A stretch of DNA of 64,000 bases from Argentina anserina (lineage: Eukaryota > Streptophyta > Magnoliopsida > Rosales > Rosaceae). The notes under the pieces were generated by a model. The model ran no database searches. It saw nothing but the letters and a program-made list of their open reading frames with translations, and had not been told where the DNA came from. This document shows positions 22,387-35,443 of this stretch, piece after piece; position 1 is the stretch's first letter, and every line of letters begins with the position of its first letter. The position numbers were made by a program, and so were the translations under genes. The stretch spans positions 5,413,001 through 5,477,000 of the forward strand of contig NC_065874.1 in assembly GCF_933775445.1 (NCBI RefSeq), given 5' to 3'.

Positions 22387-25300
22387 TCACATGAAAGACC
22401 AGTTTGTAAACATGAGCGCCAGGCAATGGTTGGAATCATCATCATTAACAACTTTCCATGCAACAGCCTGCTCATAAGATACCGGCCTTCCCATGCTTGA
22501 AGCACATATTCCTGCTGGCAGATATGCAAACCCCTAACAGATCCACAAAAGTTGGTTAGAAACTGGTGCAAAGTGGCTATGAGTAAACAATTAAACGCAA
22601 GCGAAAGCAATCTACAAATCAAAGATCAGAACCCAACGAGTTCTGATGTATGATTTGGGATCTGGCATGCACATGAATCCACCCTAAGCATAGCATAGCT
22701 AAGGCCAACCATTTAAATCGGTTAGGGTCATTACCTGGTGCATGATTTTGGAGAATTCCGAGCAGAGAACTTTACGTCCACCTTCATCCAGAATCTTGTC
22801 AAGCACGATGTCTTGGAGAGCCACAAGAGTTGTTTCCAGCATGTCAAGTCCAGCCTGGTTTGCAAAAGTGAACACCGGGGATGCCTGCAAAATTTTATTT
22901 TAACAACCATGATGAGTATATACGCGCATTTACTTCGTTAATTTGGTGTAAATTGAGAAGGCAATTACATTTGTTTTCACAGAGCAACACATGATTGCAT
23001 CTGGATGGTTCCAAAGCTGCTTCAGAACAGCATCACCAGACGGGGACTCGAGTCGAAAGAGCTCTGCCCCAGTGTGGATTCTGAAAAACAATACCAAATG
23101 TTCAGTGAAGCGCAACTAAACAGGACCATTCACTGCTAAACAGATCTTCGCCACAACGATATGCCACATCAATACAGGCAAATACGCAAAGATAAAGCTC
23201 ATTTGAGAGCTATACCTGTAGCTTCGGAAAATCCAACGAGCCAAAGTATGAGCCTCAGGAGAACCAGGAAGGGATTTTGGTCCCATTTGGGAGCTGAGAT
23301 GGCAAGGGGCAATTGCCATAGCTACCCTTTGAACAGAGCTTACAACACCACGCACATACTGGCGAGCCATAGCTGCTACACTGTCGCGCATGTGATTCTC
23401 AAATGTAAATTGGAAGGCTATGGTCAGAACTGACCTAAGGTTGTAACTATTTGCATCACCCTCATTAACTCGGCGAGCATTGCTGGCTCCTACTTCTAGT
23501 GTAGAGGCCAAATCCAATGTGCGATTTGCAGTTGGTCCATCCTGCAACAAAGAAAAAAGATGAATCAAATATAATCATAGCAGATAAATACAGGAAAATA
23601 CTGTGAGTTTAATCAGACTACAGATGTTACTGAACTGTTTTGGCATCCAATGGTATGACATGAAAACCAGATGGCAACAAAGGAGCGTCATCGGCAAATG
23701 ATTCATCTATAGGTGCAAACACAAGTTGAGCGCAAGCACCAACTGCATTTTCATCAACTCCGCTGCACAACTGCCTCAGTATCAATCAGAAACATGTGTT
23801 AATATCAAAGTCCTTGATGATATAAAAATTGAAATTTCAATCTAAAGAAGGCGTATATATATACACAAACAAGAGTCAAAATACTAACCTGCAATAAGAA
23901 CATATCTCGCGCCAAAGCAACATCTTCAGGAGAGTATGCATGACCCTCTAACCGAACAACCTCTAAGAACTGCAGAAGAGTGAGCAGTAAACAATTTAGA
24001 AGCAGATTAATACTCAAGTTTGGGCCGGAATGATTAAAACTAATTTGAGAGTATGACTGCATTACCTCCTCATTCTCCACAGTGGGTGCAAGAGGTAAAA
24101 TAACCTGGCTGCTTGGAAAGCCACCAGGTCTTGCACAGGGAACTGCATAAGGGCTAGATCTAAGACTTGCAGCAGAGTATGCATCAACCCCATAGTCAGC
24201 CCACTCTGATCGGTGCTCCCTAAGAAAACGAACAAGCAAAGCAGGAGGAACACTCTGCACATTCCAATTTACAGTCAAAAAAGGCAATAATTGGAGCAAG
24301 GATAAATTATTGTTACTCAACTTAATACCCAGATAAGTAGCAATAAACTTTCACATGCCATACCTGCAGCAACATTGATGCCTTGGCACACAGCACCCCA
24401 CCTCCGAAAGATGGGAAAATGGATGCATTATACTGAGAGCCAAGAAACTTGTTTGGAGATGAATTTATGGAAATTGTCACATCCTCGGCACCATCACTAC
24501 CCAAAAGGGACCAACCATCATCCGCAAACCCGTTAACAGCATCATTAAAGCCTCTGTAGCCCCAATTCCAAAAACTATTAGCATTATTTTCCAAAAGAAT
24601 ATGAAGAGTGATCAGGTGGGGGAAGAGAGGATATTGGAGTCTCTGAGGGGCTTAACCTGCACAGCCTTTGACTAAAAGTTCTCAATACAGCAGGCTGGCG
24701 ACCTCCAGCATACTGAACTTCTCCACTGGCTTCTTGGGCAATTTGCCTTATGTGACGCAAGGCCTGAACAGTAAAATTAAAAAGACAGGTTAATAAAGGA
24801 AGAATAGGCTAGAGTGTAAATAACTCGATTGACTGTTCCACATAGTACTTACTGCAACAGTTATTTTTTGAGCAATGATTTTGGATGATTCATAAAGTGA
24901 CCTGAGAACTTCAGGAACGCTCCAGGCCTGAACATATAAAGGCACTAAATAAGGCAATTAAAATAGACGAGTAAATGACAAATGATAATTGGATATTCTC
25001 TCACATCTAAATCGACATGATCAACGATGTGAATGATGGAGCCACCACCCTCACACGGACGGATAAGAAATCCACTGGGAAGCATCTCAGCTCTGACAAA
25101 ACTTGCAGATGGCGGCCCAACCGGGCCACCTGTAGAAGAAGTCAATGACCTCTCACATACCTGTAATGGAATTTCTAGATGGTAAGATGCAACAGTAACA
25201 TTAAGCTCCAGAGATTTATTAACTGAGCTAAGTTATGTCAAATCATATGCTTAAAAGAATATTGGCATAAATATTTCAACATCTTAAATATAAAAAAAGT

Positions 25301-27933
25301 CGTGAAATTACCACAAGACTACCATCTTCCAATGTTGTAGTATATCTTAGCGTCCAAAAGTCACGAGCCGCAGCTAATGTTGTTGGTGCATAAGTCTGGG
25401 AGGGAAAAATATGTGCTGATTAAGAATACTAAGTAGCATACAGTAAATTATTTTGGAAGAATTCCAGTTACTGTTACATGCATAAGAAATAACACTCACA
25501 AAAACGGACCTGCATGTATAAGAGCTCAATTGTTCCACCATTTCCTGCAGGAATTATACTCAGTACGTCAAGGCATCGGCAATCCCGAAACCACGATGGA
25601 CGATCTTTGAGTACTTCGGCGACCTATAATGGAAATCAACATACAATTTAGACAGTAGAATGAAAGCATCAGAAAGTGTTTTAATGCTATATGGACCTAT
25701 GTACATGAACTGAGGAGAGATTATATATACCTTTGTGGGCTCTAGGCTCACAAGACCACAAGCTCGTGCTGCTACTCCACTGGAGTTGCGGGAAACAGCG
25801 ACGATTCCAATAGAATCCGGACCAGGCTGAAAATTAATACTGGGATAGTAAATCACATTGCAGTTTAGTAGCACATGCATGTATCTATGCATGTTGAAAG
25901 CTTCAAGATTAATTACCTTCATCCCAATCATCTGGACCCAGTCGACAGCAGTTCCAGTAGCCTTAGATAGGAACTCTGCCAAGGTCTCCTCCGCAATTGC
26001 TAGAAGACTGCATTAAAAAAACAAAATATTACTCATTTTACTAATTAGAAAACAAATTGCTTTGACTGGTTCCAAGGACACCAAGTACTAACCCAGCTGG
26101 GTTGTTAGCATCCCTTTGAGGATGCTGGGGAGTTGGGTTGTGCTGTTGTTGATGCTGACCATTCATGACCACAGATTCGCAGCTATTATCTGTGGTCGTT
26201 CCAGATGCCTACTTGCAATAGGAAAATAAAAAATAAAAATTAGCATGTGTACGTTAAGTTGCTAACCCTCATTACAATTTATATCAAGTATAATAGTTCT
26301 AAACCTCAGTGAAAAATGTTTAAATATCCATATTAAGATATAGGTAAGGATATCCAAGGAAAAGAGTAGAAATGTAAAACAAGGAGAAACAGGAAAGCTT
26401 TAAATGAATCTACAACTGAAATATGCCCCAAGTAAAGGTGGAGAAAATTACGGTATGCAGTTGCTGTTTCATGAATCCATTCTCATAAACCAAATGAGAG
26501 ACTTGCTTCTGCAGGCGGTCATTTTCTTCCATTAACAGCTTATTCATGGCTGACAGCTTTCTATTCACTGTTGTGAGTCGAGAGGATTCCTTCCTCTGCT
26601 TTTCCCGGCATCTATTTCAACAAGGAAAAGGTGAGCAAATGCAAGTTCAGACATATGAACAGATTGGAATGCTGACATTGCAGTCACTTGTTTGAGAAAG
26701 TAAATCGAAAATTGTTTAGTTTCATATATTACAAGAAGTCGTCATCAAACACTGATTAGCATTAAAATTATACAGCGTAGCTCAGATTTCAGATAAACGT
26801 TACTGCAGTCCAACCAATTTTATTAAAGCTCTAAGCCAAAGATTCCATTTTTGATGGATTAAAGAATTATGTACTAATTGAGCTTGTTGAAGACAACAAA
26901 CAACAAACACTCAGAAAACAGTAATAAACATAGAAAGAATCACAAAAAATGAATAATAATCCAATAAAGTGAACTGAGAAGTCACTATCCTTCATTAAAA
27001 TTCCAAAAGACACGAAAGCAATGTTTACATTCAATAAAGCCTTTATGGGGTTCTGCAAAGATCACAGAAGGAAAAACCTTGCGAATTTCTGCTTGCATTT
27101 GGGAAAAACAAAACTAAAATATATAGACACCCAAAAATCGAACAGTAAAAGAAGACAAGGATTATTCATCCAACGATGAAATCAACTGTACGTTCCTTCA
27201 ATAGTCTGCTCAAAATTTTAATAAAACTCGTCTGCTAAAAAATTGATCTATTTAAGAACAAACAAACAAACATAGCCAAATATAAAAATAAAAACTCCAT
27301 GACCTACCAGAGAGAAATTTCCATAACAGGAAATTAAATCTTACAGAGATGCAAATTCAATGAGAAATTGAAGACAGAACCTTTCAAAAACAAAAGAAAA
27401 GCTTTAGATTTGCATTGTAAAATAACAAAAAAGTTGCCTTTTTCTCCCTAAAGAAACTCTGCTTTTGCAAACGGTTAAGAACCAGTTCTGAAACCAAACC
27501 CACATTTCCTCTTCAGTTGAAACAACAAAAACCAACTCATCTTATGTAGAACATGACCAAAAAACTGGCTCTTCAGTTGAAACAACAAAAATCAACTCAT
27601 CTCATGTAGAACATGAGGAAAAAACTGGGTCTGAGATCCATGTACCAAATGAAAATGGTAAAATCAAAGAAAAACAATAACAAAAACAGAAAATGGTATA
27701 CAAATGCTTCTGATTTGTTTATACCTTCGATTCTGGAACCAGACTTTGATCTGTTTGGGCTCAATGTTAGAGAGAATAGGACACTCCCTAATGAGCTGCT
27801 GCCTTCTCAAAGAACTAGGCTTTGGGCATTCAGAGTAGACCCTCTCCAAGGCCTCAACTTGCTCTGGTGTGTACCTCACATACTTGCTTGAATCCATTTG
27901 GTTGTGTTTCTCTTTGTCCATAACAAGTGCCAT
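22387..27933 (-). CDS. PHB: Class III HD-Zip transcription factor, PHABULOSA/PHAVOLUTA type
   Basis: Eighteen coding exons give 845 residues: 27725-27933, 26452-26611, 26093-26208, 25917-26007, 25731-25826, 25510-25623, 25312-25395, 25005-25160, 24853-24927, 24657-24763, 24364-24553, 24066-24254, 23889-23969, 23636-23770, 23216-23541, 22969-23080, 22735-22884 and 22387-22533. All junctions keep phase. The order is homeodomain (KYVRYTPEQVEALERVYSE ... IKVWFQNRR), leucine zipper (about 80-120), START lipid-binding domain (about 162-380) and C-terminal MEKHLA domain. Phrases such as WVQMIGMKPGPDSIGIVA and GFNDAVNGFADDGWS place it with PHB/PHV rather than REV or ATHB15. These nuclear factors set adaxial leaf identity, meristem and vascular patterning and are repressed by miR165/166. 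The usual final WSFV is WSFM here. The donor after exon 14 (ACA|GTTCAG) is weak. Confidence 0.95.
25817..25927 (-). promoter_or_regulatory. miR165/166 target site split by an intron
   Basis: In the spliced mRNA the last 11 bases of exon 4 (25917-25927, TTGGGATGAAG) join the first 10 of exon 5 (25817-25826, CCTGGTCCGG). This makes the conserved 21-nt miR165/166 site inside the START-domain coding region. The intron at 25827-25916 separates the halves, so only spliced RNA carries the full site. Matching rests on the known miR166 sequence. Confidence 0.93.
27509..27628. repeat. 60-bp tandem repeat in HD-Zip intron 1
   Basis: Two adjacent 60-base units start with 'cttcagttgaaacaacaaaa' (27511 and 27571) and differ at only a few positions. 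They lie in the first coding intron of the class III HD-Zip gene. No function is suggested. Confidence 0.85.
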
Positions 27934-30348
27934 GCAAATTGAAGCACACCAAATCTAAGCCAAGATGGAGAAACACAGAGATACAGATGGTGTTTTGAAC
28001 TGTTAAAAGGGCCAAGAGCTAACTGTTTAAGGATAGAAACAAACAATGGGTGAAGAAAGAAAGGTGCTTTTGTGAGAATTAAGCTAAGCTAAAGTTATAG
28101 GAATAGCTGGTGTTCTTCGTCTTCTTCTTCTTTGTTGTAGGTGTGATCAGTGGGCAGGCTCTCTCTTGGTCTCTCCACCAAGAGAGCCTCCTCTATCCTT
28201 CATCAGATGACTCAAATGAACTTTCTCTAAGCTTTCTTTGTCTCAGAACTCAAAAGACAAAGAAGAAACTCAACGATGAAATGAAACGAAATGAGAGAAA
28301 TGTGGTTAAAGGTTTCTGCTTTGTTCAAACTCTAAACAGTAGTGGTTTATGGTTTTGTTGTCCCTCCAGACTCAAATCTCGAGAATGTGAACAAGATAAG
28401 AAAAGAAAAGAAAACCCAGAGAGAGAAGAGAGAATGTGAGTGTTTGATGTTATTGTGGTGAGTTGGGGGTTGATGTTATTGTGGTGAGTTGGGGGGTTGG
28501 GGTTGTGTGTGACCGAGAAAGCAAGCAGAAGAAAACAAAGGGCCAATTGGAAAAAAACCGATAAACTCCCCTCTGTGTCCTTTTCAATTTTATCTCTCTT
28601 GGGTTTTTCCTCACCATGTCATGCCCACCATTAAATAATTAAAAAGATGCAATCTTGTATTATAAATCTCTCTCTCTCTATCTAGTTTACTGATAAACCT
28701 CAAGAACTGTGTTTGATTTGAGCTTTAGGAGAGAAAAAGGAAAAGAATAAAACTTCAATGAGGCACGGCAGGAGCCAGAGAGAGAGAGAGGGGAGAGTGT
28801 TTTGATATGATATGATGTGAGCCTGCTTGATTTTGCAGAGGTGGGAGAGACCCGAAGCCCTGTATCTGACACCCGGTTTATTTCTAAACACCACAAACCA
28901 GACCAGACCAGACCGCCACCCGACGATTTCTTTTTACATCTTTTCTCGTTAAACTTTTGATTTGATTTGATAATAGGTATTAATGTTTTGTGCACAAGAT
29001 GGCTAATCCTTCTAATCTGAGTAATCTCTCTCCCTCTCTCTCTCTCACCGGTCAAGTCATATAGCTGTCAATAATGATAGGTTCTATGCCTTTGAGCTAG
29101 TTTTAAGCTTTGCAGAGCTTTAACTGTGTATTCATGGAGTACGGTTTGTTTGCAACGGGAAGGCGCAACGGTGACAGTGACGTTTTTGGGTTTCTACAGG
29201 GGGATAGTGTATCTGCATGGATGGGGTATCAGGGTATGTATGTATTTGTATAAATATCATGTGTATACGATTATATAAAGCATGGATGTATGTATGTGTG
29301 CACGTTAGGGTCAGGTAGGCATGAGAGAAGGGACAGTGGGCAGTGGGGTTCACGCATGCATGGGAAGCGTGAAGGCAGAGAGGATATCAGAAAATGGGGA
29401 CAATGTACTGTAAAGCTTTCGATTGCTGACCGGAGACTTGGGTGGGTGAGACCCGGGAACCCGGAACCCGGAATGATTGATAATCTTAGCCTCCTATGGT
29501 TCTTTCTAAGTCGTGCCAAGAGTATTGATTCAAGTTACTAGGGGGTTAAGTAACTGATAATTTTCGATAAGAATGACGAAGTTCAAAACTTTACATTGTT
29601 CTAGTATGTGGGATTTTATCTTACTGTGTCAATGATACAGTTTTTTTCACTCTAATATTATTATGTGAGAAAAATACGAGATGATAGATATGTGAAGTGA
29701 CAAATTGTCATCAATATATGAAAGGTGGTGTGTGATCACCCAATATATTTGTTCCAACATTGCATGCAGTTGAATAGCTAGTGCACTGGCCGAAGTTCTA
29801 CAAAAATAATCCATATGCGTGATTCTGTTATCATATATACACAAGGATGATGAAAACTTCCATTTATATAGAGACAGCCACAGCCCACAGATGGATAGAA
29901 GAAATCAAAGAAGGAATTGAAACTTCACCAAAACAAGGGATGGAGCCATGGAGGGGTTTCAGATAGCTTGGAAAATAGATAGGTCCGCACGATTGATCCT
30001 CAAAAATCAAGTATCTCATGGATCGAGTTGCTATCGCTGTCGCATAAGTCGTGATAGTGGCCAAAAATGCCAAAACATCTAGACAAATGTAGACAAATGA
30101 ATTTTGTTGAACAAATAATCGAGTTTTGGATTGTTCTTGTTGTTGTTGTTGGTGGTGGAAAAAGTGGGATGATAAGGGCCTACGGGGGGGGACACAAAAG
30201 AAGACGACATGCATTAGAACAGTGGCTACGAATCATTGATATAACACATTTACATGTTTATTAATTTGATTCTAAAACAAATCGGGTTGGTGACCCTGAA
30301 ATTGTTTATACAAAAGAAACTATGTATACTGTACGAACTTCATGCATT
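27934..30348. other. HD-Zip leader/promoter and intergenic DNA
   Basis: The stretch to about 28.6 kb is CT/GA-rich and should hold the 5' leader and promoter of the minus-strand HD-Zip gene. A 27-base unit (ttgatgttattgtggtgagt...) is tandemly repeated at about 28445-28495. GA/CT tracts occur near 28670, 28780 and 29030. No protein-coding gene was recognised between 28.6 and 30.3 kb. Confidence 0.45.
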
Positions 30349-30356
30349 CTTATAGT

Positions 30357-32768
30357 TAGGGATCATTAACGGGCCAGGTCGGGCCGAATCTTAATAAATT
30401 TAAATAAGTGATGGGTTAGATATTTTTAAAAATACGAAAATTCAAGCCCGCCCACTTAAGACGGGTCTTGCGGGCTTTTACGGGCCGGGTCTTACGGGCT
30501 TATATTAGAAAAATAATATAATACTCTAATTTAAGGATTCGAAACAATAAAAAAATTATTAGAAAACATTCTAAAATAAAAGTGACAAATAAATTATAGT
30601 TTCAAATATTGTCGATCGACACCAATGTGATTGATATATATATTTAGGGACAGTGTAAAAATTTCATCCAATTCGGACCTCGTTTAGCCGTCGAAATTTT
30701 CTGTCAACAAAAAAAAGAGGCGTTTTCACATAATAAAAACCCATTGACCGGGGCTTTGCCAAATGGTTTTCTCATTGCGACCACGCACGATCGGTGACAA
30801 AAATTAAGTGATTTCAAATATGTAAACAAATTTTCACATTCGCATCTTGATAATTGGTCCCCCCTTATGGCATATTAGTGTTGTTTTTGGTTTACCGGAA
30901 ATTCCGACGGTTAAACGAGGTCTGAATTGAATGAAATTTTAAAATGATCATTAAATATATATATATTGATCACATCGGATGTTGTCTATCGATTCTGAGA
31001 AGTTTCCTTTATATAGTCGCTTCATAATGTGATAATTTTATTATAAACCTAATATAAATGTTATAATACATTAGTGGACACTTTGGCGATCGACAACTCC
31101 AATTCAAAATATAGTCGATCAACACCAGTAAATGTGATTGGTATATATATTTAGGAAACCCGTAAAAATTTAGTCCGTTTTGGACATAATTTGACCGTTC
31201 GTACCAACGGTCAACTAAAAAAGAGGCATTTTGACATATTTAAACCCCATTGACCAGAGTTTTGCGAAATAGATTTCTTCAGTTCGACCGCGCACAATAT
31301 GTAACAAAATAAGGTGATTTCATATATGCAAGCGACCTTTCGGCATTCGCATATTTATAATAGGTCCTCCCTTATGGCATATTAGTGGTGTTTTCGATTT
31401 ACCGAAAATCCCGACGGTTAAACGAAGTCCGAATTGGATGAAATTTTTACATGATCACTAAATATATATACCAATCACATCGGCTAGTGTCGATCGATTC
31501 CGATAAGTTTCCTTCATATAGTCACTTCATAATGTGATAGTTTTATTATAAACCTAATATAAAGGTTATAATACATTAGTGGACACTTTGGAGATCAACA
31601 ACTCCAATTCAAAATATGATCGATCGACACCAGTAGATGTGATCGGTATATATATTTAGGGAACCCGTAAAAATTTCGTTATTTTTGGACATGGTTTGAC
31701 CGTTCGTACCAACGGTCGACTAAAAAAGAGGCGTTTTGACATATTGAAACCCCATTGACCGGGGCTATGCCAAATAGATTTCTTTAGTTCGACCGCGCAC
31801 GATAGATAACAAAAATTAGGTGATTTCATATATGTAAACGACTTTCAGCATTCGCATATTTGTAATAGGTCCTCCTTTATGACATATTAGTGGTGTTTTC
31901 GATTTACCAAAAATTTTGACGGTCAAACAAAGTCCGAATTGGATGAAATTTTTACAGGGTCACTAAATATATATACCAATCACATCGGCTGGTGTCGATT
32001 GATCCCGACAAGTTTCTTTTATATAGCTGCTTCATAATGCAATAGTTTTAATATAAACCTAATATAAAGGTTATGATACATTAGTAGATACTTCGGCGAT
32101 CAATAACCCTTTTTTCGAAATATGGTCGATCGACACCAGTAGATGTGATCGGTATATATATTTAAGGAACCCGTAAAAATTTCGTCCGTTTTGGATATTG
32201 TTTTACCGTTCGTACATACAATTAACAAAGAAAAGTGCGTTTTGACATATTAAAATCCTCATTGACCGGGGTTTTGCCAAATGGGTTTCTTTGGTCAGTT
32301 GGTGCGACAGCACACAATCGGTGACAAAAATTAGGTGATTTCAGATATGCAAACGACTTTTGGTGTTCGCATTTTGGTAATGGGTCTTCCCTTATGACAT
32401 ATTAGTGTTGTTTTCGGTTTACCGGAAATTTCGACGGTCAAACGAGTTCCGAATTGGATGAAATTTTTACAGGGTCACTGAATATATATACCGATCATAC
32501 CGACTGGTGTCGATCGATACCAAAAAGTTTCCTTAATATAGTTGATTCATAATGCAATAGTTTTATTCTAAACCTAATAAAATATGTATGTATAATATTT
32601 TATTATTTGGCGGGCATTTACGGGCCGGGTTTCACACCTCTAATTTAAGCCCGGTCCTCTACCCACGGAAGCGGGATTTGGCGGGCTTTCTCGCGGGTCG
32701 GGAAAAGCCCGTCGGGCTTGCGGGCCTCTACGGGCTTTTCGGGTCCGCGTGCTAAATGATGAGGCCTA
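30357..32768. mobile_element. Non-autonomous hAT-type element carrying a palindromic satellite
   Basis: The element is 2412 bp and is flanked by the perfect 8-bp direct repeat CTTATAGT at 30349-30356 and 32769-32776. Its ends start TAGGGATCAT and, reverse-complemented, TAGGCCTCAT. Subterminal regions are rich in GGGC/GCCC words (cgggccgggt, aagcccgtcgggctt), a common design in plant hAT elements. No transposase frame exists. The interior is a four-copy tandem array (see the separate entry). The 8-bp duplication and TAGGG terminus support the hAT superfamily. Confidence 0.88.
30611..32600. repeat. Four tandem ~505-bp units, each an inverted repeat
   Basis: Units begin at about 30611, 31114, 31619 and 32125 with 'gtcgatcgacaccag'-like sequence followed by 'gtgatcggtatatatattta'. 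Spacing is 503-506 bases. Later in each unit the same words return inverted: 'gaaatttttac', 'aaatatatataccaatcaca' and 'tggtgtcgatcgat'. This gives arms of roughly 65 bp around a spacer of about 250 bp. The spacer in at least two units also contains the small hairpin gaccgttcgtaccaacggtc. No frames are conserved among units. Confidence 0.88.
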
Positions 32769-32776
32769 CTTATAGT

Positions 32777-34968
32777 GTTATACGTACTGGTTAACGTAAT
32801 TATCAGCTCAAGAAGTTGTTTGTTTTTTCATGGAATAATCTTCACGGAAGCTAGTGCATGAATTTATAATTTAAGATGCTCAAGAACATTAAGGATTAAG
32901 AACCATTGATTAATTTTTGAGTACCAAGAAAGTGGTAATCAATTAACGTTTCTAATGCAATATAACAAGTGATTGATAACTGTGGCTAGCTATACATAGA
33001 TTATGCCCATAGATTAATAACCTAGATATATAGGTCATATAATTATGCCTAAAATGCCTAATATCAATATGATTATGTCATACAATCTCATGTGCAATGT
33101 CATCATCAACGATATCATGCCTATAAGCCTTATATATTGCCAGGTGGTATTAGCAAATGCATATGCAGGGACTTGAGTCTCTATATATATATATGTGTGT
33201 AATTTTCTGGGTTCATTGACAAGTGCTCTTAGTACAATTGTTTATTTTACATGAATACATCGAATACATTTTCGTTTTAAGTTTCAAACTTGGAAGTTTG
33301 CATATATGCGCAAACCCTATAATTCACTTTTGTGGGTTAAGAAAGGTCGACCGGCACCAACCAAACCAGCTGCTGCAGCACCAAAATTCACTTTTATGGT
33401 GCCAATTGAGAGTGTTTCCCACAAATATTTATGCCTTCACTGAGAAGAATCCAAGAGAGTGAGAAACAGAGAGCAAAAAAAAAAGAGTGAAGAAGATGAT
33501 GGAGGAGAAAAGCAATTGACTTTTAGATTTCACAGGTTGACATTTTACACACATAAAGGGTTTATCATAACAAAGCATCCAAAGCTTATATGCAAAACCC
33601 TACTTCCTTCAAACTAAGTTCCCTCTCTCACTATATATATATAAGTAGTTGGCCATTGATGGGGATTTTAGGAGGTCAATGAGGCTACACAAACTCAGTT
33701 GGTGTCTTCTTGTCTCCCTATATAGATGTGTATATTAGGATCATCATGAAGCCCTGTTCCTTCCTTTTCTTTTCTTTTCTTTTAATTATATTGGCTTTCA
33801 TATTTCTTTTTCTTTTGGAGGAGATAGGAATTGAGAACAGAAAGTGAGAAAACATTAGGGTTTGGGACATCGAAGCCCTACAGATGGGTCATAAGGTCCA
33901 CTGAGCCATGTTCCCGTATCACATTGCGTGATTTTGCAAAATCAACAAAGTTGTGTATTTGTATATGTGGAAGTCCCTTTCCATTTCCATCTCAAATGGA
34001 CCCAGATAGGTTTTAGTTTTTTTCTTTGGGTGGAGGAGAGGATGACCCCAGTGATTGCCATGCACCAAAAGAGTGTTACAGACCTCTCTCCTTTGCTTCC
34101 ATTTTACATCTCTCTCTCTCTCTCTCTCTCTGGTTTATGGTTTTTGCTGTGGAGGTCCATGCATGAAAAGAGAGGTGTAAAGGTGGTTAAGGTGCTAGCT
34201 AGAGATGGATAGAGATCGATGGGAGGAACCAATTAAGCTTGATGGGAAAATCTTATTATGTCGTTTTGATATAGATTCATCTGCTTTCCTAGCTACATAT
34301 GATTAGGAGTGGTGTCCAAGCATATGAATTTAATTTGTCAAAACCCTGGGAAAGTAGACATCAATTTGATTTAAAATAAAAAGAAAAAGAAAAAAGAGGG
34401 GCTTCATGAAGGTTATGACTTATGACAGAGACTCCTGCATTATAATTACTGGCACATATTTAGATACAATCGTTCTTGTCAACAAGAAAACATGCATATA
34501 TAACCATGCATGCCCTAGCTCTTTCGTTTTATTATGTCATTATCTGAAGATGATTTGCAGAAGTTAGCTTCTCCTTTACTTCTTCACCGGTAGGAATGCA
34601 GAAACCTTATAAACTTGAGCTACCTTTATATCTTAGTTCGAACTTCTGTATAGCATATAGCATGACCTGAACTCTGATCATAAGTTCAAAATGTTCGTCC
34701 TCTAATTGCGCTTATAAAATTAGAAAATAAATTATACTGCATTATCTTTTTGTATTCATATTTACTATTAAAATGAGCTAACTTAAATTTGATATGCACT
34801 TTAATCTAGTGTGATTGAGGTATCATATAAGAGAGGAACCCATTTCGTTTTACGTCAATTACTGCTAGTATTCCATCCCGACCCCATCATCATCATGCAA
34901 CCCAAGCACAGCAAGATTGAACTAGCTAGCTGGATTGATCTCCATCTCTATCATTGCCAAGTGCGAGT
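32777..34968. other. Intergenic DNA without a recognised gene
   Basis: No conserved coding sequence was found. A TATA-like string (ctatatatatataag) at about 33630 precedes T/C-rich sequence with several short ORFs of unknown meaning. A (CT)n tract lies at 34109-34132. Confidence 0.4.
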
Positions 34969-35435
34969 CAATGGTCTAAATATCGCTTATCGGTATCGTA
35001 TCGGTTGATGGGTAAAACGATATATCGGTTTTATCGGATTTGCTTATTTTCAATAAAAGTTATAAAATTATACTTTAATATGTACCAAATAAACTAAAAA
35101 AATGGTACTAAGTAAACTAAAAAAAATAAATACTTGATTAGTTGATTTTGTGACAATTAAAGTACACGAACGACACATAATAATAAAAAATAGGTATTTA
35201 AGAATGATTATTTAGACTTGAAATTCATCATATATGAAAAAATGAAAAAAAATATGTAATTTTTTCAAAAAAAAGAGAGGAAATAAATATTTAAAAATTA
35301 AATAAAAATTGAAAAATAAAATAAAAATTAAAATTTGACCGATATTTGACCGTTGACCGATATAGTCAACCGATATGGCGATATCGTATCGTTTTCTAAA
35401 TATCGCCGATATATCGGCCGATATTTAGAATACTT
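34969..35435. mobile_element. hAT-like MITE, copy A of the CAATG family
   Basis: The left end CAATGGTCTAAATATCG and the right end CGATATTTAGAATACTT are inverted relatives. The flanks are GTGCGAGT (34961-34968) and GTGCGAGA (35436-35443), an 8-bp duplication with one mismatch. The subterminal parts repeat 'cgatatatcgg' and 'atatcgtatcg' words. The core is A/T-rich and noncoding. It shares ends and internal word composition with the element at 43953-44487. Confidence 0.8.
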
Positions 35436-35443
35436 GTGCGAGA

